From Nematopogon swammerdamellus (Eukaryota; Arthropoda; Insecta; Lepidoptera; Adelidae), in assembly GCA_946902875.1 (NCBI GenBank), contig OX336355.1:18633347-18697346 (forward strand): a DNA stretch of 64,000 nucleotides, given 5' to 3'. Shown here piece after piece: positions 19,641 through 30,340 of the stretch. The notes below the pieces were generated by a model. The model did no database searches, was not told the DNA's origin, and worked only from the letters and a program-made list of their open reading frames with translations. Positions within the stretch are counted from its first letter, which is position 1. Every line of letters starts with the position of its first letter. The translations under genes and the position numbers were made by a program.

Positions 19641-20720
19641 TTTTTCAGAGTTATTTTCATGTTTATAATATATTTTTTTAATGTGTAAAATTTTGAATAT
19701 ACGTTATTAGATAAACATAATTTTTATTTATGTAATTTAACATATAGTCTCATTATGCCTGTATGAAATTAAATGAAGAAATAGTTTGTAGAAAACCTAA
19801 ACATTAGAAAATGTTAAATTTATTTTAGGATAATTTTTATTTTATTTTACTTAATAAAAAGACGAGATGTGAAAAATTCTTTATTTAAACAAACAACAAC
19901 AAAACAACAACAAAAACTTATTTATTGTACCAAAAACAAGATTTACATACGTACTTATACAATTTTCTTAAATCTAATTTGTCATTCATTCATTACTTAA
20001 ACGCTACTTATCTCCTCCAATTTACAGAAGAAACAGTAAGTACTTGAAGTTAGATACTTAAGAAAATACAGTAGGGCGAACGAAAGCATACCTTGTTGTG
20101 TTCACTTAATTACACTTGTGCCTAAAACTGGCCCAATTGGCAGTCTTATAGGCATTCGTTATTTTACCATTTCAAAATCTAAGATCTAATCTATTATCTA
20201 CCTTCTTCTTTCAATCAAACTTACATGTGTGTATATACAATTATTTAAACTAATAGGTATAAAATAAAATGAAATAACTATAAATATAAATATTCCTCCT
20301 TCCTCCATCGTAGATTATCAATTCGACTCGTCTGTATTTTTTATAATTTTTTAATTTATCTTGAATTGAGTAAGTATATCTAAAAAAAAGTTGCGGAAAT
20401 GTTCTTATTTTGAAAAACGACTAACCAAAAACCGAAGACTATCTTTATTGATCTTGCAAAAAAAATTTAAACTTAATTAGAGGTATAAACCCTAATTTAA
20501 CCCCACGGGCGGCGCGCACTCACCTGTCGTCTCAAGACGCGTCAATTAAAAGTACCTAAGTTTCCAAAACGCGCTCCAAATGCCCGAACTAACCGTGAAT
20601 CGATCACGTATTTACTACGTGACTCCGGGAATCGTTCAGTAAGGCAACGATGGTGGTAAAGAAAAAAAATTGTGATGAGTAAATCTTACCGAACAGATTT
20701 ATTTAATTTTTACCTCCCGT
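19641..20720. other. AT-rich, no gene seen
   Basis: Long AT-rich stretch with AAC/AACAAC runs near 19890-19920. No frame above 60 codons with any recognisable content. Confidence 0.35.
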
Positions 20721-20724
20721 TTTC

Positions 20725-20895
20725 CACAGTAACAGAGCCGGACATTCAGTCAGCGTATAAGCGTCCGCTGCTGGACATACGCCTCTCCAAAAAAATTTCA
20801 GTCCTCCTGGCATTTAACGCTACGGAACCACTGCTTTCCGACGACTTACTTGATGTCGTCGTCCCACCTGGGGGGTTGTCTTTCTGCCCACTCTG
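20725..20895 (-). pseudogene. RTE-type LINE ORF C-terminus, reversed
   Basis: On the minus strand the last codons read GGTTDDIK (SSGRWDDDIK-type), then AEGREDW-like decay and end AYVQQRTLIR before the tail. Plus-strand signature: GTCAGCGTATAAGCGTCCGC and CTGCTGGACATACGCCTCTC. Confidence 0.7.
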
Positions 20896-21199
20896 TGTGC
20901 GAAATTTTGCAATTTTTCCAGATGCTTTGTTCTTCTTGTTGCTTTATTCTTGTTGAAAATTCACTTGCACAAGATTTTACCCATACTAATATGTTAAATA
21001 AATAAAATCTTTAACCGCGAAAAGGAAAGAAAATACATACTTCCGCAAGTACTTGCTTATCAACTAATCATTGTCGAACGAAATTACTTGGTGTATACTG
21101 TATACCTAATTTTATGACCTTTCATGACAAGCTTTTTGAAAACCTAAACTTTTTTTTTCTTTTAGTGCATGGCTTTAATAAAAGCTTGTTCCTACCTCA
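20896..21199. other. no gene seen
   Basis: AT-rich with no recognised content. Confidence 0.3.
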
Positions 21200-21398
21200 A
21201 TAGAGGAAATATGTCTGTCTGTCCGTCTGTCACAGCTTATTTTCTCAAAATCTACTGGACGAAAAACGTTGAATTTTGGTACATATATAGTGTTTGTGGA
21301 CCCAATAAAAGCCGTAAATGAATTAAGTCTTAAACGGAAAGTTGTACGGAAACCCTATCCACGCGAGTTCGACTGACACTTGACCTCTTTTTTTTAAA
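21200..21398 (-). mobile_element. element M, diverged copy
   Basis: TGTCTGTCTGTCCGTCTGTC (GTCY)n near one end, GGAAACCCTATCCACGCGAG and TTCGACTGACACTTGACC with a T run at the other. Internal blocks are diverged. Confidence 0.5.
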
Positions 21399-21931
21399 GG
21401 TCTTTTATTTATTATTTTATATTGAGATTTTGAGTTTTTTTTATTATTACATAATATTTTTGACTTTTTTTATAATTTTGAGTATACAAGAGTGTATTGT
21501 CACCAGCACCAAAAGTGTGTGTAAAATTTCAGCTCAATTGGTCACTTGGAACCGGTTTAAAATTCAGTTGCAAGATTTGACCCACACATACTAACACGCC
21601 ACATGCTAACAGCTGAAGTTAAATAAAAACTTGTAAAATAGCAATCATTGTTTATTTTCATAAAATAAATAAAAACCACACCGTCAGGTTCATCTCAAGT
21701 GTACTCGTGTAGCCTTAGGGGCTCGGAGCAGTTGCCCCCAGCTTGTAGCTGGTGTGGTCTTATTTATGTGGCGACAATTCCTTTTGGAGCATATTTTATG
21801 AGAAGACACGCTATCTGCTCATCGCACTAAAATGAGTAAAAGAGCTATACTTATCGCAAAAATATAAGCGAAAAACGAAGAGGTGAAAACCTTTTAACGT
21901 AGTTTGCAAAATGTGGCATTTTCTTTCATAG
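21399..21931. other. no gene seen
   Basis: AT-rich sequence; a small inverted repeat (AATAAAAACCACACC / GGTGTGGTCTTATTTAT, about 21665-21770) may be a short MITE but is imperfect and has no duplication. Confidence 0.3.
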
Positions 21932-22090
21932 ACCTACAACGTCCGTGATGTTAGCCCATAACACCGGGTGAACTAGGTGCCATGTCAGTGCTTCCCCCTT
22001 TGATCGTGCCGGCTACACTGAACTGGTCGAAAAACACAAACTATTTACATAGCCGTTTAGACCGAAGTTTCATTCAGTGCGGTGGTACCG
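21932..22090 (-). mobile_element. SINE-B fragment
   Basis: ACCTACAACGTCCGTGATG, GTGCTTCCCCCTTTGATCG, TTTACATAGCCGTTTAGACC and CATTCAGTGCGGTGGTACC in reverse family order. The CCCCCTTTGATC variant groups it with the 5S-headed copies at 35762 and 57221, although its own head is lost. Confidence 0.8.
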
Positions 22091-22099
22091 CTTTTTGCA

Positions 22100-22488
22100 T
22101 CTTTGCATCTTCAATCCAGTTGAAATATATGTAAAGTATGTATAAAAGTATGTATGTATTGTATATAAGAGTTGATGTAGGTATATTATAATATTTATGT
22201 TCTTATTGTATATATGTAATTATGTATATGTAAGGATTTATGTTGATTATGTATCTTTGTACAATTTGTATATGTGTGTACTTATATTTCCGCCCCTACG
22301 TGTTTTCCACATCCCAAAGGTTAGTTCGTAAAGAATACCACAAGGCTAACGCTACACACACAGGAGCGCGTGTCTATACGCATTACAACTACAAGTATGG
22401 CTAACCCGCGCTCGTGAGATAAAACATCTGTACTACGTCTGCAAGGCAAGCGTCTGAGCGTTGTGATTGGAGCTTTCCGAATTCATAC
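22100..22488. other. no gene seen
   Basis: TA/TG-rich low-complexity sequence (TATGTATGTA runs) followed by mixed sequence up to the minisatellite. Confidence 0.35.
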
Positions 22489-23219
22489 ACACATTGGTTC
22501 TCGATATCGAAATTATCTACACATTGGTTCTCGATATCGAAATTATCTACACATTGGTTCTCGATATCGAAATTATCTACACATTGGTTCTCGATATCGA
22601 AATTATCTACACATTGGTTCTCGATATCGATATTATTTACACATTGGTTCTCGATATCGATATTATCTACACATTGGTTCTCGATATCGAAATTATCTTC
22701 ACATTGGTTCTCGATATCGAAATTATCTTCACATGGGTTCTCGATATCGAAATTATCAAACATTGGTTCTCGTAATCGATATTATCTACACATTGGTTCT
22801 CGATATCGAAATTATCTACACATTGGTTCTCGATATCGAAATTATCTACACATTGTTTCTCGATATCGAAATTATCTACACATTGGTTCTCGATATCGAA
22901 ATTATCTACACATTGGTTCTCGATATCGATATTATTTACAAATTGGTTCTCGATATCGATATTATCTACACATTGGTTCTCGATATCGAAATTATCTTCA
23001 CATTGGTTCTCGATATCGAAATTATCTTCACATGGGTTCTCGATATCGAAATTATCAAACATTGGTTCTCGTAATCGATATTATCTACACATTGGTTCTC
23101 GATATCGATATTATCTACACATTGGTTCTCGATATCGATATTATCTACACATTGGCCCTCGTAATCAATATTATCTACACATTGGTTCTAGATATCGATA
23201 TTATAGACATATTGGCTAT
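22489..23219. repeat. 30-bp minisatellite with higher-order structure
   Basis: About 24 units of ACACATTGGTTCTCGATATC plus GAAATTATCT, period 30. Each has the 10-bp palindrome TCGATATCGA. Unit variants (ATTATTTAC, AAATTATCTTC, CATGGG, ATCAAACATTGG, CGTAATCGAT) recur in the same order 299 bp apart, so a ten-unit block was duplicated. The period is divisible by three, which keeps all frames open on both strands. The array resumes at 23981-24035 after an insertion. Confidence 0.9.
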
Positions 23220-23977
23220 GGTACCGTGTGGGGCCGGTACTTAAAAAGAATATCCCCACTGCATATCTCCCCGTGCATGTCGTAAAAGGCGACTAAGGGA
23301 TAAGGGCAAGATGTCGCGCTAAAGGGCGAAAGGCTAGCCACCTCTCAACTTGGCGTGGTCCTTCCACCTTGTCATGCAGCAGGTGGGTCTTCGCGCCTCA
23401 CTTGCTGCTTGATAGTTATCTTGTCCGTATACTGTGCTAAACGTGGTGGTCGGTCTTGTGCTTTAATTTACCAGAGTACTTATGGGAGTGAAAGTTGGGT
23501 ATGGCAGGCGAAGCATGAGAGCAGGATAAATGATGTCGAAATGCGCGCATTGAGAGGAGTATGTGTGGAATAGGAGGAGTATGTGTGTCTGTAGAATGGA
23601 TGATAGGAGACTAATGAAAGAAATCTATGGAGCGATTGTTAGTGGAAGAGTCGGGAAGGGTCGCCCTAGACGCACGTACCTGGACCAGATCGGGCATGTG
23701 CTCAAAAAGGGTCAGGTGCGTAGTACCCGTAACCGACGAGCATGTATGAAGAACATTATGAGAGTGGAAGAGGCGGCAAAAGTGTGTCAGCATCGTGGTG
23801 CGTGGGGGTTGGGTTGTTTGCGTGGGTTGGGTCCGTTGTCTTTGCCTGCCCCACTGGGAGGCAGGCAGGCGTGACGTTATGTATGTGTATGTATGTATGA
23901 ACTTATAGCACAACACCGATTACTCTTCTTACCCTGATTGTCGGGATACAAAAGCGTGAGTTATGTATGTATGTATG
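23220..23977 (+). mobile_element. SINE-C inserted in the minisatellite, itself interrupted
   Basis: The GTAC head (GTACCGTGTGGGGCCGG) starts at 23221, the body runs to 23483, and resumes at 23907-23977 (GCACAACACCGATTACTC ... ATGTATGTATG tail). The same 10-mer TATTGGCTAT flanks it at 23210-23219 and 23978-23987, a clean target duplication. A LINE tail is nested inside. Confidence 0.9.
23484..23900 (+). pseudogene. LINE ORF C-terminus and 3' UTR nested in SINE-C
   Basis: Frames read [40 protein letters not shown] and [19 protein letters not shown]. This is the C-terminal end of a non-LTR RT ORF (GRPRRxxLDQIxxVLKKGQVxSxxNRRACMxxxMxVEEA). It continues through CTGCCCCACTGGGAGGCAGG to a TATG-rich tail. 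ACTTAT flanks it at 23478-23483 and 23901-23906. A sister 3' end, reversed, lies at 32630-32790. Confidence 0.75.
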
Positions 23978-23980
23978 TAT

Positions 23981-24035
23981 TGGCTATCGATATCCCCGCA
24001 TTGGTTCTTGATATCGGCAAATTGGTTCTCGATGT
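23981..24035. repeat. distal end of the 30-bp minisatellite
   Basis: Two to three degenerate units (GCATTGGTTCTTGATATCGG, AAATTGGTTCTCGATGTTG) continue the array beyond the SINE-C insertion. Confidence 0.8.
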
Positions 24036-24514
24036 TGACGGACGACGCCAACGCCCGCGAGATGGCGACACTATAGCGGCGCGTGCGCAGCCGCCCGATC
24101 ATTAACGAGTGAAAAAAGTTCCCGTGCACAATGTTAAAACATTATTTATCATGGCTTACATTCATATTGCAATTTTATGCAAATTACGCTTACTTATCTT
24201 GTGGAGAGACGCCCATTGCTCTAGGTCGGTTCCGTGTCCTTCCGCAACTACTAAGGTCTGCGCGTACGTTCGTGGCCTCCGGCAGGAAAGCGAGAATGGA
24301 ATGTATAGTGTTGTGAATCAATCTCTGAAAGTAACGACGTTTACGAAACCTCTTTTTTATGAAATTACATTAAATTATTTATCTAATGAGGTTTTATTGC
24401 GTGGTTGAAATACGAAGACAAAACAGGGATAATAGTTTAAAGATCTATCGGCCTCCGCCTGTAGAGGCCACGAACGTGCGCGCTAACAGTAGTGTTTAGT
24501 AGTAGAGACGAGAT
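24036..24514. other. no gene seen
   Basis: A CpG-rich patch (24045-24100) precedes overlapping plus frames of 99 and 61 residues with no recognised domain. Confidence 0.3.
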
Positions 24515-25020
24515 AAAATAGGTGCGAGTTTTACTCGCGCACGGAGGTTTCCGTATCTATCCGCTATCAATAATATCCGCCTGTCCGCTCAGGTGGCATG
24601 GTCTTCGAATTTTAATTTCGAAGATATGTAGGACGATCGGAGAGAAGCCTCAATGAGGTCGATAGCAATTTACGGTGGGAAAATGACAGCACCTCAATGA
24701 GGTCGTTGGCAATTAAGCGGCTATCTTTTGTCTTTCAACATGAAATCTATTAAAGCCTGTGGCGCCATCTATTATTGAATAGTGTGACTAATCTATTTTA
24801 TTTTACGTTTTTTGGATGAGGGGCCCCCTTAATTTTTAAAATTTTTTAATTTTTCTTATTTCTTGTTTTATTCGCCATAGTAACGCATATTCTGTGAAAA
24901 TTTCAACGGGCTACCTATTACGGCTCAAGAGATACAGCCACGATACAGCCCTCGGACAGACGGACGGACAGACGGCGGAGGCTTAGTAATAGGCTTCCGT
25001 ATGGGATACGGAAACCTAAA
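24515..25020 (+). mobile_element. element M, variant copy about 500 bp
   Basis: Starts GTGCGAGTTTTACTCGCGCAC, GGAGGTTTCCGTATC, includes GTGGCGCCATCTATTATTG, CATATTCTGTGAAAATTTC, CAACGGGCTACCTATTACGG and (GGAC/AGAC)n, and ends GTATGGGATACGGAAACC. It links the AGTTTTACTCG subfamily to the typical M body. It also contains a local 34-bp repeat CACC/CCTCAATGAGGTCG twice (24648-24720). Confidence 0.7.
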
Positions 25021-25210
25021 AATTACCTTCTTCTCGTGACAACCTGTTTAGCTGGGTATCTTCAGAAGGTGTGTCAATAAATTAGACTACGAACCTTTTT
25101 ATCCGTCATATGAATAAATCTAGAAATGGAGGTACATTATTGAATTTAAAACATTAAATATATCTTGATTGTTAATAAATTAATGATACGCACGCACGAC
25201 GAGCAAAGTC

Positions 25211-25220
25211 TATAAAAGGG
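25211..25220 (+). promoter_or_regulatory. candidate TATA box
   Basis: TATAAAAGGG lies in a locally GC-richer stretch (CTGCGTGACGTTCGCCCCGC downstream). This is a good core-promoter match, but no downstream gene follows; a SINE-C begins about 90 bp later. Could be the remains of a gene or retroelement promoter. Confidence 0.3.
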
Positions 25221-25304
25221 CTGCGTGACGTTCGCCCCGCAGACCGGCGGATACGTAGCTCTCCGAGATGGGGGTGGTGGTTGCTTACGAGTCTAGTACC
25301 AACG

Positions 25305-25597
25305 CATCTCTACCCACTGCATCTCTCCCCGTACATGTCGTAAAGGCGATTAAGGGATAAGGATAGGGTGCCGTACCGCGACAGGATAGCCACCTATCAC
25401 CTTGGCACGGTCTTTCGACCGAGTCGTGCAGCAGGTGGTAGGTCTTCGTGCCTTACTTGCTGCTTGACAGTTATCTTGTCCTAATATATTGCTGTGGTGG
25501 TCGGTGTTGTGCTGTAATTTGCAAGAGTACTTGCAGCACAACACCGATTACTCTGCTTACCCTGATTGTCGGAATACAGCGTGTGGTATGTATGTAC
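25305..25597 (+). mobile_element. SINE-C copy
   Basis: Blocks ACTGCATCTCTCCCCGTAC, GTAAAGGCGATTAAGGGATA, GCACGGTCTTTCGACCGAG, TTACTTGCTGCTTGACAG, GTACTTGCAGCACAACACC and a short GTATGTATG tail. The very start of the GTAC head is degraded. Confidence 0.85.
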
Positions 25598-25599
25598 TT

Positions 25600-26765
25600 T
25601 TGACAGATTCAAGTAATGTAATTTTCAAAAATGTCATTTCTAAAACATACATACATACATAAAACAGACAGACACACACATCCGAACAATTGCCCTTAGT
25701 TATAGTAAACAAGCCTATTTCCTCATTGCACGAGCATGAACAAACATCTGCTCGCGCCTGTGAGAGGACTTTATAGGATCAGTTTGTCGTGTTTGCTGGC
25801 TCGTAAACTGAATGCATGATGCGTCCCACACTGAACAAATACTATTTATACTTGCAATTTACAAGCCCTAGTCACCTTTTCTGATAATTTACACAGGCTT
25901 TCGTAGGTAAAATAACACACGCCTGAACCCTTTAATGGTTAATTGAAATCCAAAACAATTTGCCATTTAATATTAATATATGAACGAAGGTCGGTCGATA
26001 AAATATTGTATGATTCAGATATAATATGTATAATTCGCGATAAACAACACACAATGTATTGATACAAATGCATATTCAGTATGATTCGCTATAATATTTT
26101 GTGCATACGTAGGTATATAGGTATATAGCACCGCACAAATATAGAATTAAGTGAAGCACTAAGATATAATAGTTCTTTACCTATGAAATTGGAGATTTTT
26201 AAAACCAGCATTTTCAGAATTAATTATCTGTGGATTGGCGCGCAATTTGAAATTAAAAAAAAAATTATTCGAAAGCCATGATCGATTTATTTGTCAATGG
26301 AATATTTTGTTAACATTCTGCGTTCCCTGTGTCGAAATATCTATGTGATTTTGAACTGTAGTGTTCCTCGGAATCCAGCCAAAACCCATAAAACAATACA
26401 CTCCCTTGTTTTGGTCTCTGGTATTGTTGATTTTCAGTGGGAAATTTTTTCGTTAGTGCTTTGGCTGGATTTGGAGGACGAACGCTATACTTGCAAAAAA
26501 CGTATCCACGAAACAAAACAAGGTCGAGCTGTACAGCCCCTAAATAAAACTCAGGTGGCACCTGAACGCGCCGGAAGTTGTGCAAAAAACGAGCGAATCT
26601 CTCGCCTTCCTGCGCGGGCGCAGAACAAAAACGCGCGAATCTGCACTTCCGGCGACGCGGGCTCAAGCGGAACCGGAAACGCTGGTCGCGGAGGATGCGG
26701 AGGGAAAGGTGCAAACGCAGGTTGTACGATTATGCGGTTTACTGCCTGCTCGTCGGTCTTAGACG
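25600..26765. other. no recognised gene; 161-residue frame
   Basis: AT-rich to 26280; then plus frame 26291-26776 (161 residues) overlapped by a 134-residue minus frame. The second half is GC-rich (26550-26760). Neither frame shows a domain, signal peptide or splice setting, and the residue make-up (many R, K, C) follows base composition. I do not call either a gene. Confidence 0.35.
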
Positions 26766-26960
26766 CGCTTTTTTAGGATTCCGTAGACAGTGAATTTGGC
26801 GGGGACCCTTTCAAATCTGTTAAGTGTCCGTCCGTCCTTCTGTCAGACGCGCTGTCCGAGATTATTACTTCTGGAACATATTGAACATATCCGGGTTGGT
26901 ACCACAGCACTGAATGACAGTCGGCGTAGACGGTATGGATACGAAACCCTAAAAATAAGG
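26766..26960 (-). mobile_element. element M remnant with SINE-B scrap
   Basis: AGGATTCCGTAGACAG and GTGTCCGTCCGTCCTTCTGTC mark one end, GGATACGAAACCCTAAAAAT the other. Between them, 26888-26915 reads GGGTTGGTACCACAGCACTG, a scrap of SINE core. Confidence 0.5.
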
Positions 26961-27416
26961 TTACTTAAAAATATTTTATTAAATTAGGCAGATAGATCTT
27001 GTGTGGAAAAATCGACACAAAATAAATTTTTGAAAAAATTGGTTGTCTGTAAAGTCGGTTTACGGACGATAGTTTTACTTGATGACGTGGAATAATCGTA
27101 GTACACAGAGCAAAGATCAGTAATTCTATTTCCAGTAGAAAGATTAATCATCTTGTGACTGGCCATCAATAAACTTCTGTTGTCTGATCTTGATAGTTTT
27201 ACTTCTTAAGACGTTTCCATGGTAACTTTGAATATACCGATTGTGCCTCTCTATCGCTTGTTACGCGCTCTCGCTTGCACACACAGGCTCAGATGGAGCG
27301 TGACACTGGAACGTGACACTTTTTCGTGTGCGCAGCCGGTGTTCATCAATTTATAAGACGTGACGTCATCACGTCAAAAATTAATGGAACCGGCTTATTC
27401 GTCCGAGGAAGCCGAG
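26961..27416. other. no gene seen; CRE-like palindrome inside
   Basis: Mixed sequence. GACGTGACGTCATCACGTC at 27357-27375 is a 19-bp near-palindrome containing a perfect cAMP-response-type TGACGTCA. No neighbouring gene supports a regulatory role. Confidence 0.3.
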
Positions 27417-27712
27417 GTACATACATACATATACATATCACACACGCTGATTAAATTACAGCGCAACACCGATCACCACGTTTCGCAAAGTATTCGAACA
27501 GGATGCAATCGATCAAGCAGCAAGTAAGGCAAGAAGACCCACCTGCTGCATGACTCGGTGGAAGTACCGTACCAAGGTGAGAGGTGGCGAGCCTGTCGCC
27601 CTATAGCACGGCATCTTGTCCTTATCCCTTAGTCGCCTTTTACGACATGCATGGGGAGAGATGCAGCGGGGCTATTCTTTTTAAGTACCGGCCCCACATA
27701 CGGTGTACCGAC
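27417..27712 (-). mobile_element. SINE-C, full-length
   Basis: Reversed copy: tail ATACATACATATACATATC at 27417, then CAGCGCAACACCGATCACC, AAGCAGCAAGTAAGGC, GCCTTTTACGACATGCATGG and GTACCGGCCCCACATACGG head at the right. Complete in order. Confidence 0.85.
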
Positions 27713-27772
27713 AGCCGAGGTGTACAGCTAATTTAGAAATTCAGCTAATTTGTAATTTTTCAATGATATTAC

Positions 27773-28102
27773 TTTTTATTTTTTTTTAAACTGACACAGT
27801 TGGCTACATCACCTACGACATCCGTGATGTCAGCCCATAACACCGGATGAACTTGGTGCCACGTCAGTGCTTCCCTTCGGTCGTGCCGGCTACACTAAAC
27901 TGGACGGAAATCACAAACTATTTACATAGCCGTTTCGACCGACCTTTCATTCAGTACGGTGGTACCAACCGGGGCGGGTTAAGCCCTAGGTACCACCTAG
28001 TAATATAAGAAGGGAGTCATATCCCTTAGTCGCCTTTTACGACATACACGGGGAGAGATGCAGTGGGGCTATTCTTTAACAGTACCGGCCCCACAAGGTA
28101 CA
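27773..28102 (-). mobile_element. SINE-B with GTAC head, full-length
   Basis: T-rich tail, CTGACACAGTTGGCTACATC, CATCCGTGATGTCAGCCC, TTCGACCGACCTTTCATTC, core in reverse (GTGGTACCAACC / CTAGGTACCACCTAG), then CGCCTTTTACGACATACACGG and GTACCGGCCCCACAAGGTAC. The head is the same module as in SINE-C. Confidence 0.9.
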
Positions 28103-28907
28103 AAATATATAAAAGTTACATATCTATTCTGTGATATTACTGCAAACATACAAGTATAACATAACGCCATGAGAGAATGGATCTTCACGTGTCATGCCCT
28201 GTACAAAAGTAAAGCATACAGAAGCGCGTCTTTGGCCGACGCCATAAGTCATATCCCGTCTTTATCTATTGTCCGGAAGTTCCAAATTCAAACATCTTCC
28301 ACCAATGAGAGCGCCCCATCTGCGGCGCGGCGCGCGCGCGATGCGATGCTCTTTTTGATCGATCACAGACGTGTGTGTGTGTGTGTGTGTGTGCGTGAAT
28401 CCGCGTAAGTGGTGTCCTCATTTTGGTGTGAAACTGTCTATGTGATTTAGTAACAATTTAGTACCTAAGTGTTTTATTTTAATAACATTTTGCGTTGTGA
28501 AACTGTTAGGTATGTATTATGCAGAAAATGTCATGAAATGATATGGTGCGTCATTTGAATTAGTACAAAATGTTTTCTAAAATCTATTACAATTCGTGCT
28601 TTGCGTTATTTTTTTATTAAGTCATTTAATTTTATTTGTATTTTGGAATTTAAGTCAAATAAAGAAATGTAATATTATAAAAAATATTAATTAAACTGTG
28701 GTCAGTGACAAATGGGAAAATATATTACATATTGTCTTGTAAGGTTTAATTATAATTTTTTTGGAGCATACACCAATGCCCTACTTTATTCAACAGGTAA
28801 GCCGAGCCATCCGAAAGGGAAATTTTACTGACTAAAATATCAGGAACCTACCCCAGGAACATTTAGTGTAGAAACATTAAGTCATTCATTAAATCAATTT
28901 AATAATT
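28103..28907. other. no gene seen; CpG-rich patch and (GT)n
   Basis: GCGCGGCGCGCGCGCGATGCG at 28322-28343 (CpG-rich) is followed by a GTGTGTGTGT run at 28371-28392, then AT-rich sequence. The 79-residue frame spanning it reads the GT run and is not credible. Confidence 0.35.
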
Positions 28908-29040
28908 TAAGTATAGTCTCGGGTCCTTCAAGAGAGGCGTGAATGGGCACCTGTCTGGCCGGCATGGCATTCGCAGCCCCCGCATGCGGCCGAATGTCCA
29001 TGGGCGTCGGTAGATACCTTATGGGTGGCTCGATCGGCAC
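28908..29040 (+). mobile_element. jockey-type LINE 3' end
   Basis: GTATAGTCTCGGGTCCTTCA, GGCACCTGTCTGGCCGGC, GAATGTCCATGGGCGTCG, CCTTATGGGTGGCTCG in family order. The T-run of a SINE-B abuts its right edge. Confidence 0.7.
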
Positions 29041-29044
29041 CACA

Positions 29045-29366
29045 TTTTTTTTATGGAAACTGACACGGTTAGCTACATCACCTACAACATCCGTGATGTT
29101 AGCCCATAACACCGGGTGAACTTGGTGCCACGTCAGTGCTTCCCTTCGGTTGTGCCGGCTACACTGAACTGGACGTAAAACACAAACTATTTACATATCC
29201 GTTTCGACCGACCTTTCATTCAGTGCGGTGTTACCAATCCGGGCGCGTTGAACCCTAACACGTAGTAATATAAGAAGGGAGTCATATCCCTTAGTCGCCT
29301 TTTACGACATACACGGGGAGAGATGCAGTGGGGCTATTCTTTTAAAGTACCGGCCCCACACGGTAC
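29045..29366 (-). mobile_element. SINE-B with GTAC head, full-length
   Basis: Poly-T tail, ATGGAAACTGACACGGTTAG, the complete body, core (GTTACCAATCC / CCTAACACGTAG, slightly decayed), and the head ending GTACCGGCCCCACACGGTAC. About 320 bp. Confidence 0.9.
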
Positions 29367-29987
29367 AACATTTCGGGCTTACTGTAAAAAATACTTTTAA
29401 TAAAAATGAAATATTCTACCACAGCCTGTATATGCGTTATCTAAGTGGTACGCTAGTGTGTTTGCGTGAGAGGGTGTGCATGTGTGGGTGAGATTTGGCA
29501 GATGGCACGTGCCAGAATCTAAGCGATGTTCCTTCGCTTGCATCTGTCTCGTCTTAAGAGTTTTTTTTTACGCTCAAGTTCGCTTTTTGTTAAGATTTTG
29601 GGTTTTTTTTTCGGCAAGACGACATGTGTCATTTTGGACCAGCGCCGCCGCCGATGCAAATATGTATGGCCCGGAATGGTTTAATTTTGAAAGATTAGGT
29701 GCATATGGTGTTCGGTCGAAAGGTGCGTCGCCGGAAAAAAGTCTTTATACAAGTGCCTAGTAATGATTTTATGGCATCTGCCTTGTGTAAGGTTTTGGCT
29801 TGGTGGCACGAGGTGTCGTGTTTGAATAAAATAGATAAACAGATCTATTGCTCCAAAAATATTGTACATCAACAAGCACAATATAAAATGTACATGAGGT
29901 TCAAATGCGGACTTATCCCTTACAGAGATTTCTGGCAGTGCAGTCAACCTTTGGATATTTGAAAGTCGATTAATATAGTGAAATGTA
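29367..29987. other. no gene seen; LINE scrap at right end
   Basis: Mixed sequence with a 94-residue plus frame lacking any domain. About 29905-29965 carries GCGGACTTATCCCTTACAGAG and CAGTCAACCTTTGGATATTTG, the 3' UTR block of the (TCTA)n LINE on the minus strand. Confidence 0.35.
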
Positions 29988-30340
29988 AGTACATAGGTAC
30001 ATACATACATATCACACACGCTGAATCCCGAAAATCGGGGTAAGCAGAGCAATCGGTGTTGTGCTGCAAGAACTCTGCTAAATTACAGCACAACACCGAC
30101 CACCACGTTTCGCAAAGTATTCGAACAAGACATCGATCGATGAAGCAGCAAGTAAGGCACGAAGAACCACCTGCTGCATGACTTGGTGGAAGCACCGTGC
30201 CAAGGTGAGAGGTGGCGATCCTGTCGCCCTTTAGCACGGTATCTTGTCCTTATCCCTTAGTCGCCTTTTACGACATGCACGGGGAGAGATGCAGTGGGGC
30301 TATTCTTTTTAAGTACCGGCCCCACACAGTACATAGGTAC
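29988..30340 (-). mobile_element. SINE-C with 13-bp target duplication
   Basis: The element runs from the reversed tail (ATACATACATATC at 30001) to the GTAC head (GTACCGGCCCCACAC near 30314). AGTACATAGGTAC occurs at both 29988-30000 and 30328-30340. The duplication and the microsatellite tail show insertion by target-primed reverse transcription. Confidence 0.9.

Noticed and set aside
21665..21770. Short MITE with ATAAATAAAAACCACACC ends
   Set aside because: The inverted repeats need an indel, no target duplication is visible, and the size is only about 105 bp.
22463..23074. 203-residue repetitive open frame through the minisatellite
   Set aside because: The period is 30 bp, so any frame without a stop in one unit stays open; both strands are open. 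No promoter or homology.
22489..23219. CRISPR-like regular 30-bp repeats
   Set aside because: Units abut with no spacers, and the surroundings are eukaryotic retroelements; it is a minisatellite.
26291..26776. 161-residue frame as a host gene
   Set aside because: No domain or splice context; a 134-residue frame overlaps on the other strand, and the end runs into an element M remnant.
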